DNA of 6,477 nt from Candidatus Dadabacteria bacterium (GCA_003694225.1 RFKT01000303.1:1-6477), one strand, 5' to 3'; shown: positions 1-5,145, numbered from the stretch's first letter. Program-made: numbers and translations. Notes: generated by a model not told the origin, from the sequence alone.

Positions 1-2132
1 CCTGTATTCTTTTCACTACCACCTATTATATTTACATTGCTTATTTTACACTCACCGCCACTTATAGCCATTACACCCCACAAAGCCTTGCCTTTATCTC
101 CCTCAATAACAATTGGCTGAGTTGAAGATCCTCTGAGGTAGGCATCTCCACCATTTACAATAATTGATACTCCCTTTGCCATAGCTATATGCGTGCCGGG
201 GGACACATCTAATGATTGATAAGGAGTAATCACGAGATCCTTTGTAAGAACAACCTTCCCTGATAGACGCACAATGCTTTTTTCAGTTACAACTTTCGGA
301 TCCCACCAAATGGAATTCTGCTTATGGGCCGAAGGAATCTCCAATTTTTTGGAGTAAATAGGCTTATATCCTTTTTTAGTTATAGAGTTTTTACCTTTTA
401 TCGAAATTACAGAGAGTATCTTTAAGGGTTCCTCTGTTACAAAGTCATAGACATAAACACCGGGCACAAGCGTTACCCCTTTTTTGGTCCTCCTCTTTGA
501 ATAAAGCACTTCGTTTAATGGAAAAGATACCGTTCCACTGCTCGTAGAAGATGCTTTTTGGGAGGAAAAGCGAGGCTTGATAACTTTCTTTACATCTTCT
601 ATCCCCCATCTTTTTAAAGTTACTATCTGCCCCTTCTTTTGTGCGTTTAATTTAAGTGTGATCCCCTTAAGTCTGAATCCGGCCCTCGAGTTTACCTGAA
701 ATACTACTCGAAAAATGCTTTTAGATCCTTCTTTGACAGTGCGGAAATTATATCTTACATCAGTAGCTGACAATTCTCGTCTTATAAATTTCCCTCTTGC
801 TCTAATAGCATTTATTAACTCACCAATGGCCGCTTTCCACTCTTCATTGGAGATATTGTAGATCCCCTTATCAGAAGCGTGTATTTTTAGAGGAAAAGCG
901 CGCACATCCGGCGCTATCTCCCTTATCTTTCTTTTTACTATGCGAATTATCCTTTCTGATGATAGCTCTCCATTTACAGCCTCCCACAGATAGAGATCCT
1001 TTTGCTCCCTAAGGGAAGGGATACTTAAAATCTTTTTGAAAAGGTCATTCGAGCCTAGATCAAGCCCCTTGTTGTTGCCCCAAAAGTAGGCTATAGAATC
1101 CCAGACTATGGGGGTCAATCTTCCGGAAATCGGATTAAGGTAAAACTTGTTGTTGTGGGTGTTATCAACATGCGTTGTTCCTACAAGCTCCAGCAAAGCC
1201 ATGTATTGGACAATCGCATCTAGGTTCATAAGCTTTTCGATTTCATAGTAAAAGTCATAGGGCTTGTGCTGATACCGTATAAGATGGATAAGGGAGGCTA
1301 GGGCACTTTTTCCACTTTCAATATAGGGGGAATCTACAGTCCACGCAGAAAGGTCGCTGTAAAGCCTCTTGCGGGGTTTTCCGCTGTATATATCCCGGCT
1401 TCTGATGTCGCCTGAAAAGATTGTGCCAGGCTCAAGGTTTCTAACTCTAATAAAATTCTGATCAGGTTGCTCGACTCTAAGCCTTACTCCGTCAAAGAGC
1501 CTATTAAGCCTGAAGTGTACAAAGTCTGCCTTAGGTACCAAAGGCCCGCCTCCGGCAACCCCATTCATGACAGATCCAAGTTCAAACCCTAGCCAATTAC
1601 TTATCTGTGTCTTTGTGCGGGGCACATTTAGGTTAAAAACCTTTTCTTTCCTGTTTCTTTTGCCATTTCTAAGCTCAATTCGCCATGATTTGTTTGGAAA
1701 TGCCCAGTGATTGATGGAATCTCCCTTATACCTTGCCTTAACCTTATAAATCTGCCCGTCAGCCTTAAGAAGCGCTTTTTGGAAAACACGGCCGCTTTGG
1801 GGAAGGTTTGAGTTTAGCTTATCAAGCCTTTTCCCCTTTATGTACAGCTCTACTATCGGTATTTTTGAACGTTTCGGATCTGGAAGTGGGGTAGACATCT
1901 TAAGGTAGGTTGCCTTTAAAGCTCTGCCAAGGCCAAGCCTCAACTTTTGCGCAAATGTATATGAGCGAGCGTGGCGCTCTCGGGGAAGACGGGCGATATA
2001 CACAGCACCATATGCACATAAAAAAATAAACGGCAGAACAAATAGAATTATTCTAAAGGCAATCTTTCTTCTTACCTTTCGCCTAAAGGCTTTTACTGCA
2101 TCTAGATTTATCCTTTGGTTGTTGGCATCCAT
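1..2132 (-). CDS. Membrane-anchored CotH-kinase-family protein with C-terminal beta-helix (C-terminus off left edge)
   Basis: Open for 710 codons without a stop and cut by the left edge. The ATG at 2132-2130 is the first start: an in-frame TAA lies 18 nt upstream (2148-2150), and AAGGGA sits about 11 nt before it. Residues 1-23 are rich in Arg/Lys and are followed by one hydrophobic segment (about 24-47), so the protein should be inner-membrane anchored with its bulk outside the cytoplasm. Residues about 90-470 match the CotH family of atypical, secretory-pathway protein kinases: a strand ending NKSWRIEL with candidate ATP-binding Lys148, a candidate Glu221 in RVEQPD, the segment VQYMALLELVGTTHVDNTHN with Asp323 and Asn327/328, and PIVWDS with Asp345 in the metal-binding position. 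From about residue 620 the sequence becomes glycine-rich, strand-repeat (LDVSPGTHIAMAKGVSIIVN, then STQPIVIEG), typical of a right-handed parallel beta-helix. Family assignment is confident. Kinase activity and substrate are inferred and unknown. Many non-sporulating bacteria have such proteins, so this does not imply sporulation. Confidence 0.88.
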   Translation of the reverse strand, partial: MDANNQRINLDAVKAFRRKVRRKIAFRIILFVLPFIFLCAYGAVYIARLPRERHARSYTFAQKLRLGLGRALKATYLKMSTPLPDPKRSKIPIVELYIKGKRLDKLNSNLPQSGRVFQKALLKADGQIYKVKARYKGDSINHWAFPNKSWRIELRNGKRNRKEKVFNLNVPRTKTQISNWLGFELGSVMNGVAGGGPLVPKADFVHFRLNRLFDGVRLRVEQPDQNFIRVRNLEPGTIFSGDIRSRDIYSGKPRKRLYSDLSAWTVDSPYIESGKSALASLIHLIRYQHKPYDFYYEIEKLMNLDAIVQYMALLELVGTTHVDNTHNNKFYLNPISGRLTPIVWDSIAYFWGNNKGLDLGSNDLFKKILSIPSLREQKDLYLWEAVNGELSSERIIRIVKRKIREIAPDVRAFPLKIHASDKGIYNISNEEWKAAIGELINAIRARGKFIRRELSATDVRYNFRTVKEGSKSIFRVVFQVNSRAGFRLKGITLKLNAQKKGQIVTLKRWGIEDVKKVIKPRFSSQKASSTSSGTVSFPLNEVLYSKRRTKKGVTLVPGVYVYDFVTEEPLKILSVISIKGKNSITKKGYKPIYSKKLEIPSAHKQNSIWWDPKVVTEKSIVRLSGKVVLTKDLVITPYQSLDVSPGTHIAMAKGVSIIVNGGDAYLRGSSTQPIVIEGDKGKALWGVMAISGGECKISNVNIIGGSEKNT

Positions 2133-2187
2133 TGGAGATATTTTCCCTTAGAGTCTCAGAAAAATAACAGAGTGTAGGTATATTGGC

Positions 2188-2215
2188 AAAATGTGAAGAA
2201 TATCTTTATTGTCAA
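2188..2215 (-). promoter_or_regulatory. Possible promoter of the CotH-family gene
   Basis: On the minus strand a perfect -35 hexamer TTGACA lies at 2215-2210. At 16 bp spacing the -10 would be CATTTT (2193-2188), which matches the consensus at only three positions. This would give a leader of about 50 nt before the ATG at 2132. The -35 is good and the -10 is poor, so this is a candidate only. Confidence 0.3.
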
Positions 2216-2266
2216 GGGGTTGCAATAAAATCCCTTTCTTATGCGACAAAGCTCTAATGGAGAGTA

Positions 2267-2437
2267 ATAACCTTATAGAGAGGTGTTTAAGGTAGAAGGA
2301 TAACGCCTATACTAAGACTATTCACACCCACTTACTATCAGGTGTGCTTAGTAAAACTTCCCGTTCGGGGCTTCAGGTTTCTAAAGGTTATCCCATAAAT
2401 ATTTCAGGTTATTATAAGCCCAAGCCAGCTTTGGCTT
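2267..2437 (+). ncRNA. Candidate structured RNA (leader or small RNA) with competing helices
   Basis: Several perfect complementarities nest here. GGATAAC (2298-2304) pairs with GTTATCC (2387-2393) and encloses a long hairpin: ACTAAG (2311-2316) with CTTAGT (2347-2352), then CACACC (2323-2328) with GGTGTG (2341-2346), the 5' side carrying a 6-nt bulge. The same enclosure holds a small CCC-GTTC-GGG hairpin (2360-2369). ATAACCTT (2267-2274) can instead pair with AAGGTTAT (2384-2391), so the 3' strand has two exclusive partners. ACCTTA (2270-2275) can also pair with TAAGGT (2288-2293). A separate hairpin AAGCCA/TGGCTT lies at 2422-2437. I compared the primary motifs with riboswitch classes, RNase P, SRP and tmRNA cores that I know and recognised none. 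The strand is chosen because the next plus-strand ORF and tRNA follow; it is not proven. Expression and function are unknown. Confidence 0.35.
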
Positions 2438-2482
2438 AAAGTATACATTAAAGGTGAAGAGTTAGGAGAAAGTTAAATCTAT

Positions 2483-2488
2483 AGAGGT
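2483..2488 (+). promoter_or_regulatory. Ribosome-binding site of the 60-codon ORF
   Basis: AGAGGT lies 7 nt before the ATG at 2496, good spacing for a Shine-Dalgarno sequence. It is the main argument that this small ORF is translated. Confidence 0.4.
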
Positions 2489-2495
2489 AAACGGT

Positions 2496-2678
2496 ATGTT
2501 TGATGCTTATCGGACTAGGCAAAAGTATGCTTTTAGACACATAAGGAATATCTATGCGCTCAAAATGGGGCTTAATGCGTCTTTGGCTGTATTTCATTTA
2601 TTAAAGAAGAAGGGATTATTAAGTTCTATCTCCAAAGGCAAAAAACCCCAGGGCCCTTTTTTAAAAAAAGCAATTTAA
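2496..2678 (+). CDS. Doubtful small, very basic hypothetical protein (60 aa)
   Basis: ATG to TAA with an AGAGGT ribosome-binding site 7 nt upstream. I do not recognise the protein. It is strongly cationic: about fourteen Lys/Arg, a single Asp and no Glu. Its centre (about residues 20-36, YALKMGLNASLAVFHLL) is moderately hydrophobic and could be an amphipathic or membrane-contacting helix; the C-terminal third is Lys-rich. The end runs through low-complexity DNA (A6 at 2640-2645, T6 at 2657-2662, A7 at 2663-2669). It lies alone between the structured region and the hairpins before tRNA-Leu. The ribosome-binding site argues for translation. The extreme composition in AT-rich DNA and the surrounding RNA-like structure argue that it may be chance, or part of a longer noncoding transcript. 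Confidence 0.35.
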   Translation: MFDAYRTRQKYAFRHIRNIYALKMGLNASLAVFHLLKKKGLLSSISKGKKPQGPFLKKAI

Positions 2679-2706
2679 CCAGCGCCGCAACTCGACAATC
2701 AAAGTG

Positions 2707-2732
2707 CAACTTATCGCTTAATAGATAAGTTG
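2707..2732. repeat. Perfect 9-bp inverted repeat (hairpin or operator)
   Basis: CAACTTATC (2707-2715) and GATAAGTTG (2724-2732) are perfect reverse complements around an 8-nt loop. No T-run follows, so it is not a standard intrinsic terminator. It lies 28 bp after the stop of the small ORF. It could be an RNA hairpin at a transcript end, or a dyad for a DNA-binding protein. Confidence 0.6.
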
Positions 2733-2756
2733 GTAAAACCGTTTCTTCTTTCTTTA

Positions 2757-2782
2757 CAGCTGTCTTTATATAGAGATAGCTG
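2757..2782. repeat. Strong 11-bp hairpin upstream of tRNA-Leu, with an alternative partner
   Basis: On the plus strand CAGCTGTCTTT (2757-2767) pairs with AGAGATAGCTG (2772-2782) around the 4-nt loop ATAT. That is 11 consecutive pairs including two G-U. A second CAGCT at 2793-2797 can pair with the same AGCTG (2778-2782), giving a mutually exclusive hairpin. No U-run follows directly. Function is unknown. Confidence 0.55.
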
Positions 2783-2800
2783 AGTAATTAAACAGCTCCC

Positions 2801-2830
2801 TTTATCTTCTAATCAACGATATGGTATAAA
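2801..2830 (+). promoter_or_regulatory. Candidate promoter of tRNA-Leu
   Basis: TATAAA at 2825-2830 is a good -10. TTTATC at 2801-2806 is a weak -35, with an 18-bp spacer. Transcription would start near 2837, about 14 nt before the mature tRNA and inside the left arm of the 12-bp inverted repeat. The position fits a tRNA promoter well; the -35 is poor. Confidence 0.4.
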
Positions 2831-2841
2831 AATGTAGCGCT
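2830..2841. repeat. Left arm of 12-bp inverted repeat around the tRNA
   Basis: AAATGTAGCGCT is the exact reverse complement of AGCGCTACATTT at 2943-2954. Nine nt separate it from the first base of the tRNA. It overlaps the last base of the candidate -10. Confidence 0.75.
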
Positions 2842-2850
2842 CTCTACTAA

Positions 2851-2934
2851 GCCCCGGTGCTGGAACTGGTAGACAGGCATGATTCAGGATCATGTGTGGG
2901 TAACCGCGTGGGAGTTCAAATCTCCCCCGGGGCA
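2851..2934 (+). tRNA. tRNA-Leu (anticodon CAG)
   Basis: The cloverleaf is complete. Acceptor GCCCCGG (2851-2857) pairs with CCGGGGC (2927-2933), with discriminator A at 2934. The D-arm contains CTGGTAGA, typical of class II tRNAs. The anticodon stem CATGA/TCATG encloses the loop TTCAGGA, so the anticodon is CAG and reads CUG leucine codons. The long variable arm forms GTGG-GTAA-CCGC, as expected for Leu. The T-arm is GGGAG-TTCAAAT-CTCCC. The 3' CCA is not encoded (TCTTTTT follows) and must be added by tRNA nucleotidyltransferase. No copy of the tRNA 3' end was seen elsewhere in the window, so there is no sign of an integrated element using it as an attachment site. Confidence 0.97.
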
Positions 2935-2942
2935 TCTTTTTA

Positions 2943-2954
2943 AGCGCTACATTT
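2943..2954. repeat. Right arm of 12-bp inverted repeat around the tRNA
   Basis: AGCGCTACATTT is the reverse complement of 2830-2841. It lies 8 nt after the discriminator base. AGCGCT is itself palindromic, so each arm could also act as a short DNA dyad. Confidence 0.75.
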
Positions 2955-3121
2955 AGAAAACTACGTTCTCTTTTTGGTATTTTTTCTTACTTTTCTCCCT
3001 ATATTTTCCAAATCAATTGTCGGGCAAAACCGTAATTTTTGGTTTGGGCTCATTTAAAATCTTCATAATATCTAATGATCAGGGTATTCTAAGTCGATTC
3101 TCCCAGCAAAGTGAACGGGCA

Positions 3122-3904
3122 ATGAGCAAGTTAGTTGATGACGCCAAGGTTTTAGTCGCCAATCCTGACCCTTATGATCAGAGGATAGTATCAAGTTACT
3201 TAAAGCGGTTTGGCTGTTTGATTAAGGTGGCAAGCTCTGCTGATCAGTGCTACAGGCTTATTCAGGAAGAGGATTTCAAAGCGATAATATTTGAGTGTTC
3301 TCTTGGTCTCGATACAATAAAACACATACGAGAGCTTCAGATGAAGCTTAGCAAAAGCTATTCCCCCATACTTGCAATAACTATTAATGATTCTGAGCAT
3401 CCTAGACAAAGGTGTATTGAGGCTGGAGCCACAGCTTACCTAATCAAGCCCCTGAATATCATTGATTTTGAGCGAACAGTAGGCGAATGGCTTAGGTTTG
3501 AAGGAGCTCCTCACTTTACAAGGGAAATAGATGTCCTCCTTATACAAGAAGACCCTGTAAACCAGAAGCTTACAAGCGCTTTTTTGCACAGGGTTGGCAT
3601 CCTTCCAACCGTTACCTCGTCACTTGATGAAGGTATGTCTCTTCTGAAAGCCCTTGAGTTTAACTTAGTGTTAATAGACCTTGATGGCATGGCGCCTGAG
3701 GTTTTTTCTTTAGTTGCCGATATTCGCACCCGGGAGGAAGGGCGTCCTTTCCACGCATTAGTTGTCGGTTTGAGCGATGGCACCGATAGAGAGCTTCACG
3801 AAAGGTGTATATTAAACGGTATGGACGGGCTTTTAAGAAAACCCCTTGAGCCAGAGCGATTTTATAAGATCATAAAAGGTGCGTACTTGCTAAAAACCGC
3901 CTGA
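3122..3904 (+). CDS. Dual-receiver response-regulator-like protein, no output domain
   Basis: Predicted soluble, cytoplasmic signalling protein of 260 aa made of two CheY-like receiver domains. The start is ATG 3122: the frame opens earlier (TTG 3017), but that N-terminal extension resembles no domain and has no ribosome-binding site. The upstream site for 3122 is also weak. Receiver 1 (about 9-125) has NP (14-15) instead of the usual acidic pair, Glu58 in AIIFECSLG where the phospho-acceptor Asp is expected, Thr87, and the conserved Lys109 in AYLIKPL. Receiver 2 (about 136-256) starts VLLIQEDPVNQKL, resembling the VEDNPVNQKL type of hybrid kinases but with QE for ED. It keeps Asp186 (LVLIDLDGM), Ser218 and Lys240 (LLRKPL). 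Receiver 1 therefore looks non-phosphorylatable or permanently Glu-mimicked, while receiver 2 may take phosphate. No DNA-binding, GGDEF or kinase domain follows, and no partner kinase is in the window. The nucleosidase-like gene starts 36 nt downstream, so the two are probably co-transcribed. Confidence 0.85.
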   Translation: MSKLVDDAKVLVANPDPYDQRIVSSYLKRFGCLIKVASSADQCYRLIQEEDFKAIIFECSLGLDTIKHIRELQMKLSKSYSPILAITINDSEHPRQRCIEAGATAYLIKPLNIIDFERTVGEWLRFEGAPHFTREIDVLLIQEDPVNQKLTSAFLHRVGILPTVTSSLDEGMSLLKALEFNLVLIDLDGMAPEVFSLVADIRTREEGRPFHALVVGLSDGTDRELHERCILNGMDGLLRKPLEPERFYKIIKGAYLLKTA

Positions 3905-3926
3905 ATCCTCTAAGATATCTCTCTTT

Positions 3927-3933
3927 GGAGGAG
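3927..3933 (+). promoter_or_regulatory. Strong ribosome-binding site deciding a GTG start
   Basis: GGAGGAG lies 7 nt before GTG 3941 and fixes that codon as the start of the nucleosidase-like gene. Confidence 0.85.
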
Positions 3934-3940
3934 CATCTTT

Positions 3941-4516
3941 GTGGCGAAAGTAATAGTGACAGCCTTAAGGGCTGAAGCTGAAGCGATATGTAAAATTTTA
4001 TCCCCTTTCAAGATAAATGGCCAAGAGGATGGAAGCTATTTTTGCGGGAAAGAGATTATTGTAAAGCCGCTTGGGGTAGGAAAAGAAAATATTTCCAAAA
4101 ACCTCCGTCAGTTTTTAGCATCCTTTCACCGTCCTATTGATTTTCTATTAAACATAGGAATATGCGGGGCTTCTCCTGCATATCCCATAGGCTCTTTTGT
4201 CGTTCCCGAAATATGTATTGATGATGAATCTGGCGCTCAATATGTAATAGAGGGAAATCTTGGCTTTAGAGGATGTAAAGGTACTCTCAAAACCTTTATG
4301 AAAGCCGTGCACTGTCAAGGTCGATACGACTTTGCGGATATGGAGGCAAGCGGCGTCTTGGAGGAGGCTTCAAAGACTCTTCCATTAAAAACTATTTTAG
4401 TTGGAAAGGTAGTATCAGACCACTTTGCGCCCGATTCGGTGGACGAAACCACTGATGCAATAAGTGAACTCTTTAAGTTAAGCGGCAGTGCAATTGAATC
4501 ATTTGTCGTAGGTTAA
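3941..4516 (+). CDS. Short nucleoside phosphorylase / MTA-SAH nucleosidase superfamily protein
   Basis: 191 aa, GTG start with a strong GGAGGAG site. Motifs of the PNP/UDP phosphorylase superfamily appear in order. ALRAEAEA (8-15) has Glu12 at the position of the MTA/SAH nucleosidase catalytic Glu. GVGK is at 45-48, NIGICGA (71-77) is the ribose/base loop, ADMEAS (132-137) is the ribose-binding DME motif, and VVSDHF (157-162) has Asp160 at the catalytic acid. Family members cleave or phosphorolyse the N-glycosidic bond of nucleosides such as methylthioadenosine, S-adenosylhomocysteine, futalosine or purines; the real substrate cannot be told. It is about 40 aa shorter than usual nucleosidases (around 230). 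The loss lies between the GICG strand (about residue 95) and DME (132), the region that normally carries substrate-specificity elements. It follows the dual-receiver gene by 36 nt and is closed by a hairpin immediately after the stop. Futalosine hydrolase (menaquinone route) is one option, but no other mqn gene is visible. Confidence 0.78.
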   Translation: MAKVIVTALRAEAEAICKILSPFKINGQEDGSYFCGKEIIVKPLGVGKENISKNLRQFLASFHRPIDFLLNIGICGASPAYPIGSFVVPEICIDDESGAQYVIEGNLGFRGCKGTLKTFMKAVHCQGRYDFADMEASGVLEEASKTLPLKTILVGKVVSDHFAPDSVDETTDAISELFKLSGSAIESFVVG

Positions 4517-4535
4517 GCTCTCAAAGAGCCCTTTT
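4517..4535 (+). terminator. Small intrinsic terminator after the nucleosidase-like gene
   Basis: GCTCT (4517-4521) pairs with AGAGC (4525-4529) around CAA, followed by CC and TTTT (4532-4535). The stem begins directly after the TAA stop. Five pairs and four T's make it a weak terminator, but its position is right. Confidence 0.5.
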
Positions 4536-4752
4536 GAAATCAGCTCTCGCAAGGCAAATAGAACCTCCATGTGGCCATTTTCATTTTGTAATTTTCCGAT
4601 TGAAAGCCTAAAAACACAGCAATTCCAATTTCTGACACAAATTCCCCTTTGAAGGCGATAAATACCCCTTTCTAGGCTAATATACTAGAATTATATATTA
4701 AAATCCTCCCATAATTTTTAGTAACATTTTTGCCATAGAGATTAGAGATTTA
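4536..4752. other. Intergenic AT-rich region without a supported gene
   Basis: This is most of the 305-bp gap between the nucleosidase-like gene and the 107-aa gene. No plus-strand ORF with a ribosome-binding site was found. One minus-strand frame stays open from 4684 to 4499 and reads protein-like near its end (see findings), but it has no start codon before ATG 4570. The last part (4753-4821) holds a sigma-54-type promoter and a leader of about 43 nt. Confidence 0.5.
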
Positions 4753-4768
4753 GGGCACAAAGATTGCA
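4753..4768 (+). promoter_or_regulatory. Candidate sigma-54 (RpoN) promoter
   Basis: GGGCACAAAGATTGCA matches the consensus TGGCACRNNNNTTGCW at every defined position except the first (G for T). The invariant GG (4754-4755) and GC (4766-4767) are correctly spaced. Transcription would start near 4779, giving a leader of about 43 nt to the ATG at 4822. Sigma-54 promoters need an enhancer-binding activator, so the downstream gene would be conditionally expressed. No clear activator site was identified upstream. Confidence 0.6.
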
Positions 4769-4821
4769 TATCTTTCTAACCAACCGCCAATAAAAGGTTT
4801 TTTAGATAGTTGAGGGAACCT

Positions 4822-5145
4822 ATGTCAAAGACTAGAGATGCCTTAAGTGCCGATTTCATTGAAAAAACAGTAGATCTTGAGCCAAAGGCTTCCGGAAAGC
4901 TACGTGACTGGGATGATAATGTAATAGGATTTGAAACCGGTAAGTTTAAAGTCGTTCAGAAGCGAGTTCGGAAAAGCACAGCAGAGTTTGTAAGAAAACG
5001 GTTTGGTCAAGTTGAAGCAGTTCAAACAGATGAGGTAGATCCCATAACCCTGGAGGCTTCACGACCGGTATCTGAGATGATCCGTGTAAGAAAACGCACG
5101 ATTACAAGGCTTATGGGGCTCTTTTCCTTGATAGGAGCAATATAA
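4822..5145 (+). CDS. Unrecognised 107-aa protein behind a sigma-54-type promoter
   Basis: The start is ATG 4822 with GAGGG (4812-4816) 5 nt upstream; an in-frame TTG at 4810 overlaps that site and is not preferred. I do not recognise the family. The N-terminal third is acidic (DFIEKTVDLEP, then RDWDDNVIGFE about 28-38). Residues about 41-62 are strongly basic (KFKVVQKRVRKSTAEFVRKR). A short acidic linker follows (TDEVDPITLE), then a second basic patch (RVRKRTITR about 88-96), and the chain ends in a hydrophobic tail of about 11 residues (LMGLFSLIGAI), too short for an ordinary transmembrane helix. There are no cysteines or histidines and no signal peptide. Alternating charge suggests a nucleic-acid- or protein-binding peptide, which is inference only. 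It is a single-gene unit: a hairpin overlaps the stop and ndk lies 161 bp on with its own possible promoter. Confidence 0.7.
   Translation: MSKTRDALSADFIEKTVDLEPKASGKLRDWDDNVIGFETGKFKVVQKRVRKSTAEFVRKRFGQVEAVQTDEVDPITLEASRPVSEMIRVRKRTITRLMGLFSLIGAI

Larger units (their letters stand above)
2133..2495. other. Intergenic region without a recognised gene, rich in inverted repeats
   Basis: This stretch of 363 bases separates the divergent CotH-family gene from the small plus-strand ORF. I found no convincing protein gene. Its first 80 bases hold the candidate minus-strand promoter and a small inverted repeat, AAGGG (2215-2219) with CCCTT (2232-2236). The remainder holds the helices described separately at 2267-2437. 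A plausible -10 (TATACT, 2308-2313) lies inside the structured part but has no good -35. Confidence 0.6.

Noticed and set aside
2640..2669. Intrinsic terminator from the A6/CCCCAGGGCCC/T6 run
   Set aside because: A6 and T6 can pair, but the GC part (CCCCAGGGCCC) cannot continue the stem, so no stable GC-rich hairpin forms before the T-run.
2640..2728. Programmed -1 frameshift at the end of the small ORF
   Set aside because: T TTT TTA and T TTA AAA occur in the right phase and the -1 frame stays open to about 2728. However, the nearest hairpin starts about 40 nt downstream, too far for a normal stimulator, and the extension resembles nothing.
2851..2934. tRNA as an integration (att) site for a mobile element
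   Set aside because: No repeat of the tRNA 3' end and no integrase or phage gene was found in the window.
3017..3121. Upstream TTG start extending the dual-receiver protein by 35 residues
   Set aside because: There is no ribosome-binding site before 3017, and the extension precedes the first receiver strand without domain-like content. ATG 3122 places the first strand at residue 10, as is usual for receivers.
3200..3783. Minus-strand frames at 3200-3409 and 3511-3783
   Set aside because: Both lie opposite the well-supported dual-receiver gene, have no recognisable motif, and are shadows of its codon pattern.
4810..4821. TTG start for the 107-aa gene
   Set aside because: This codon overlaps the GAGGG ribosome-binding site that serves ATG 4822.
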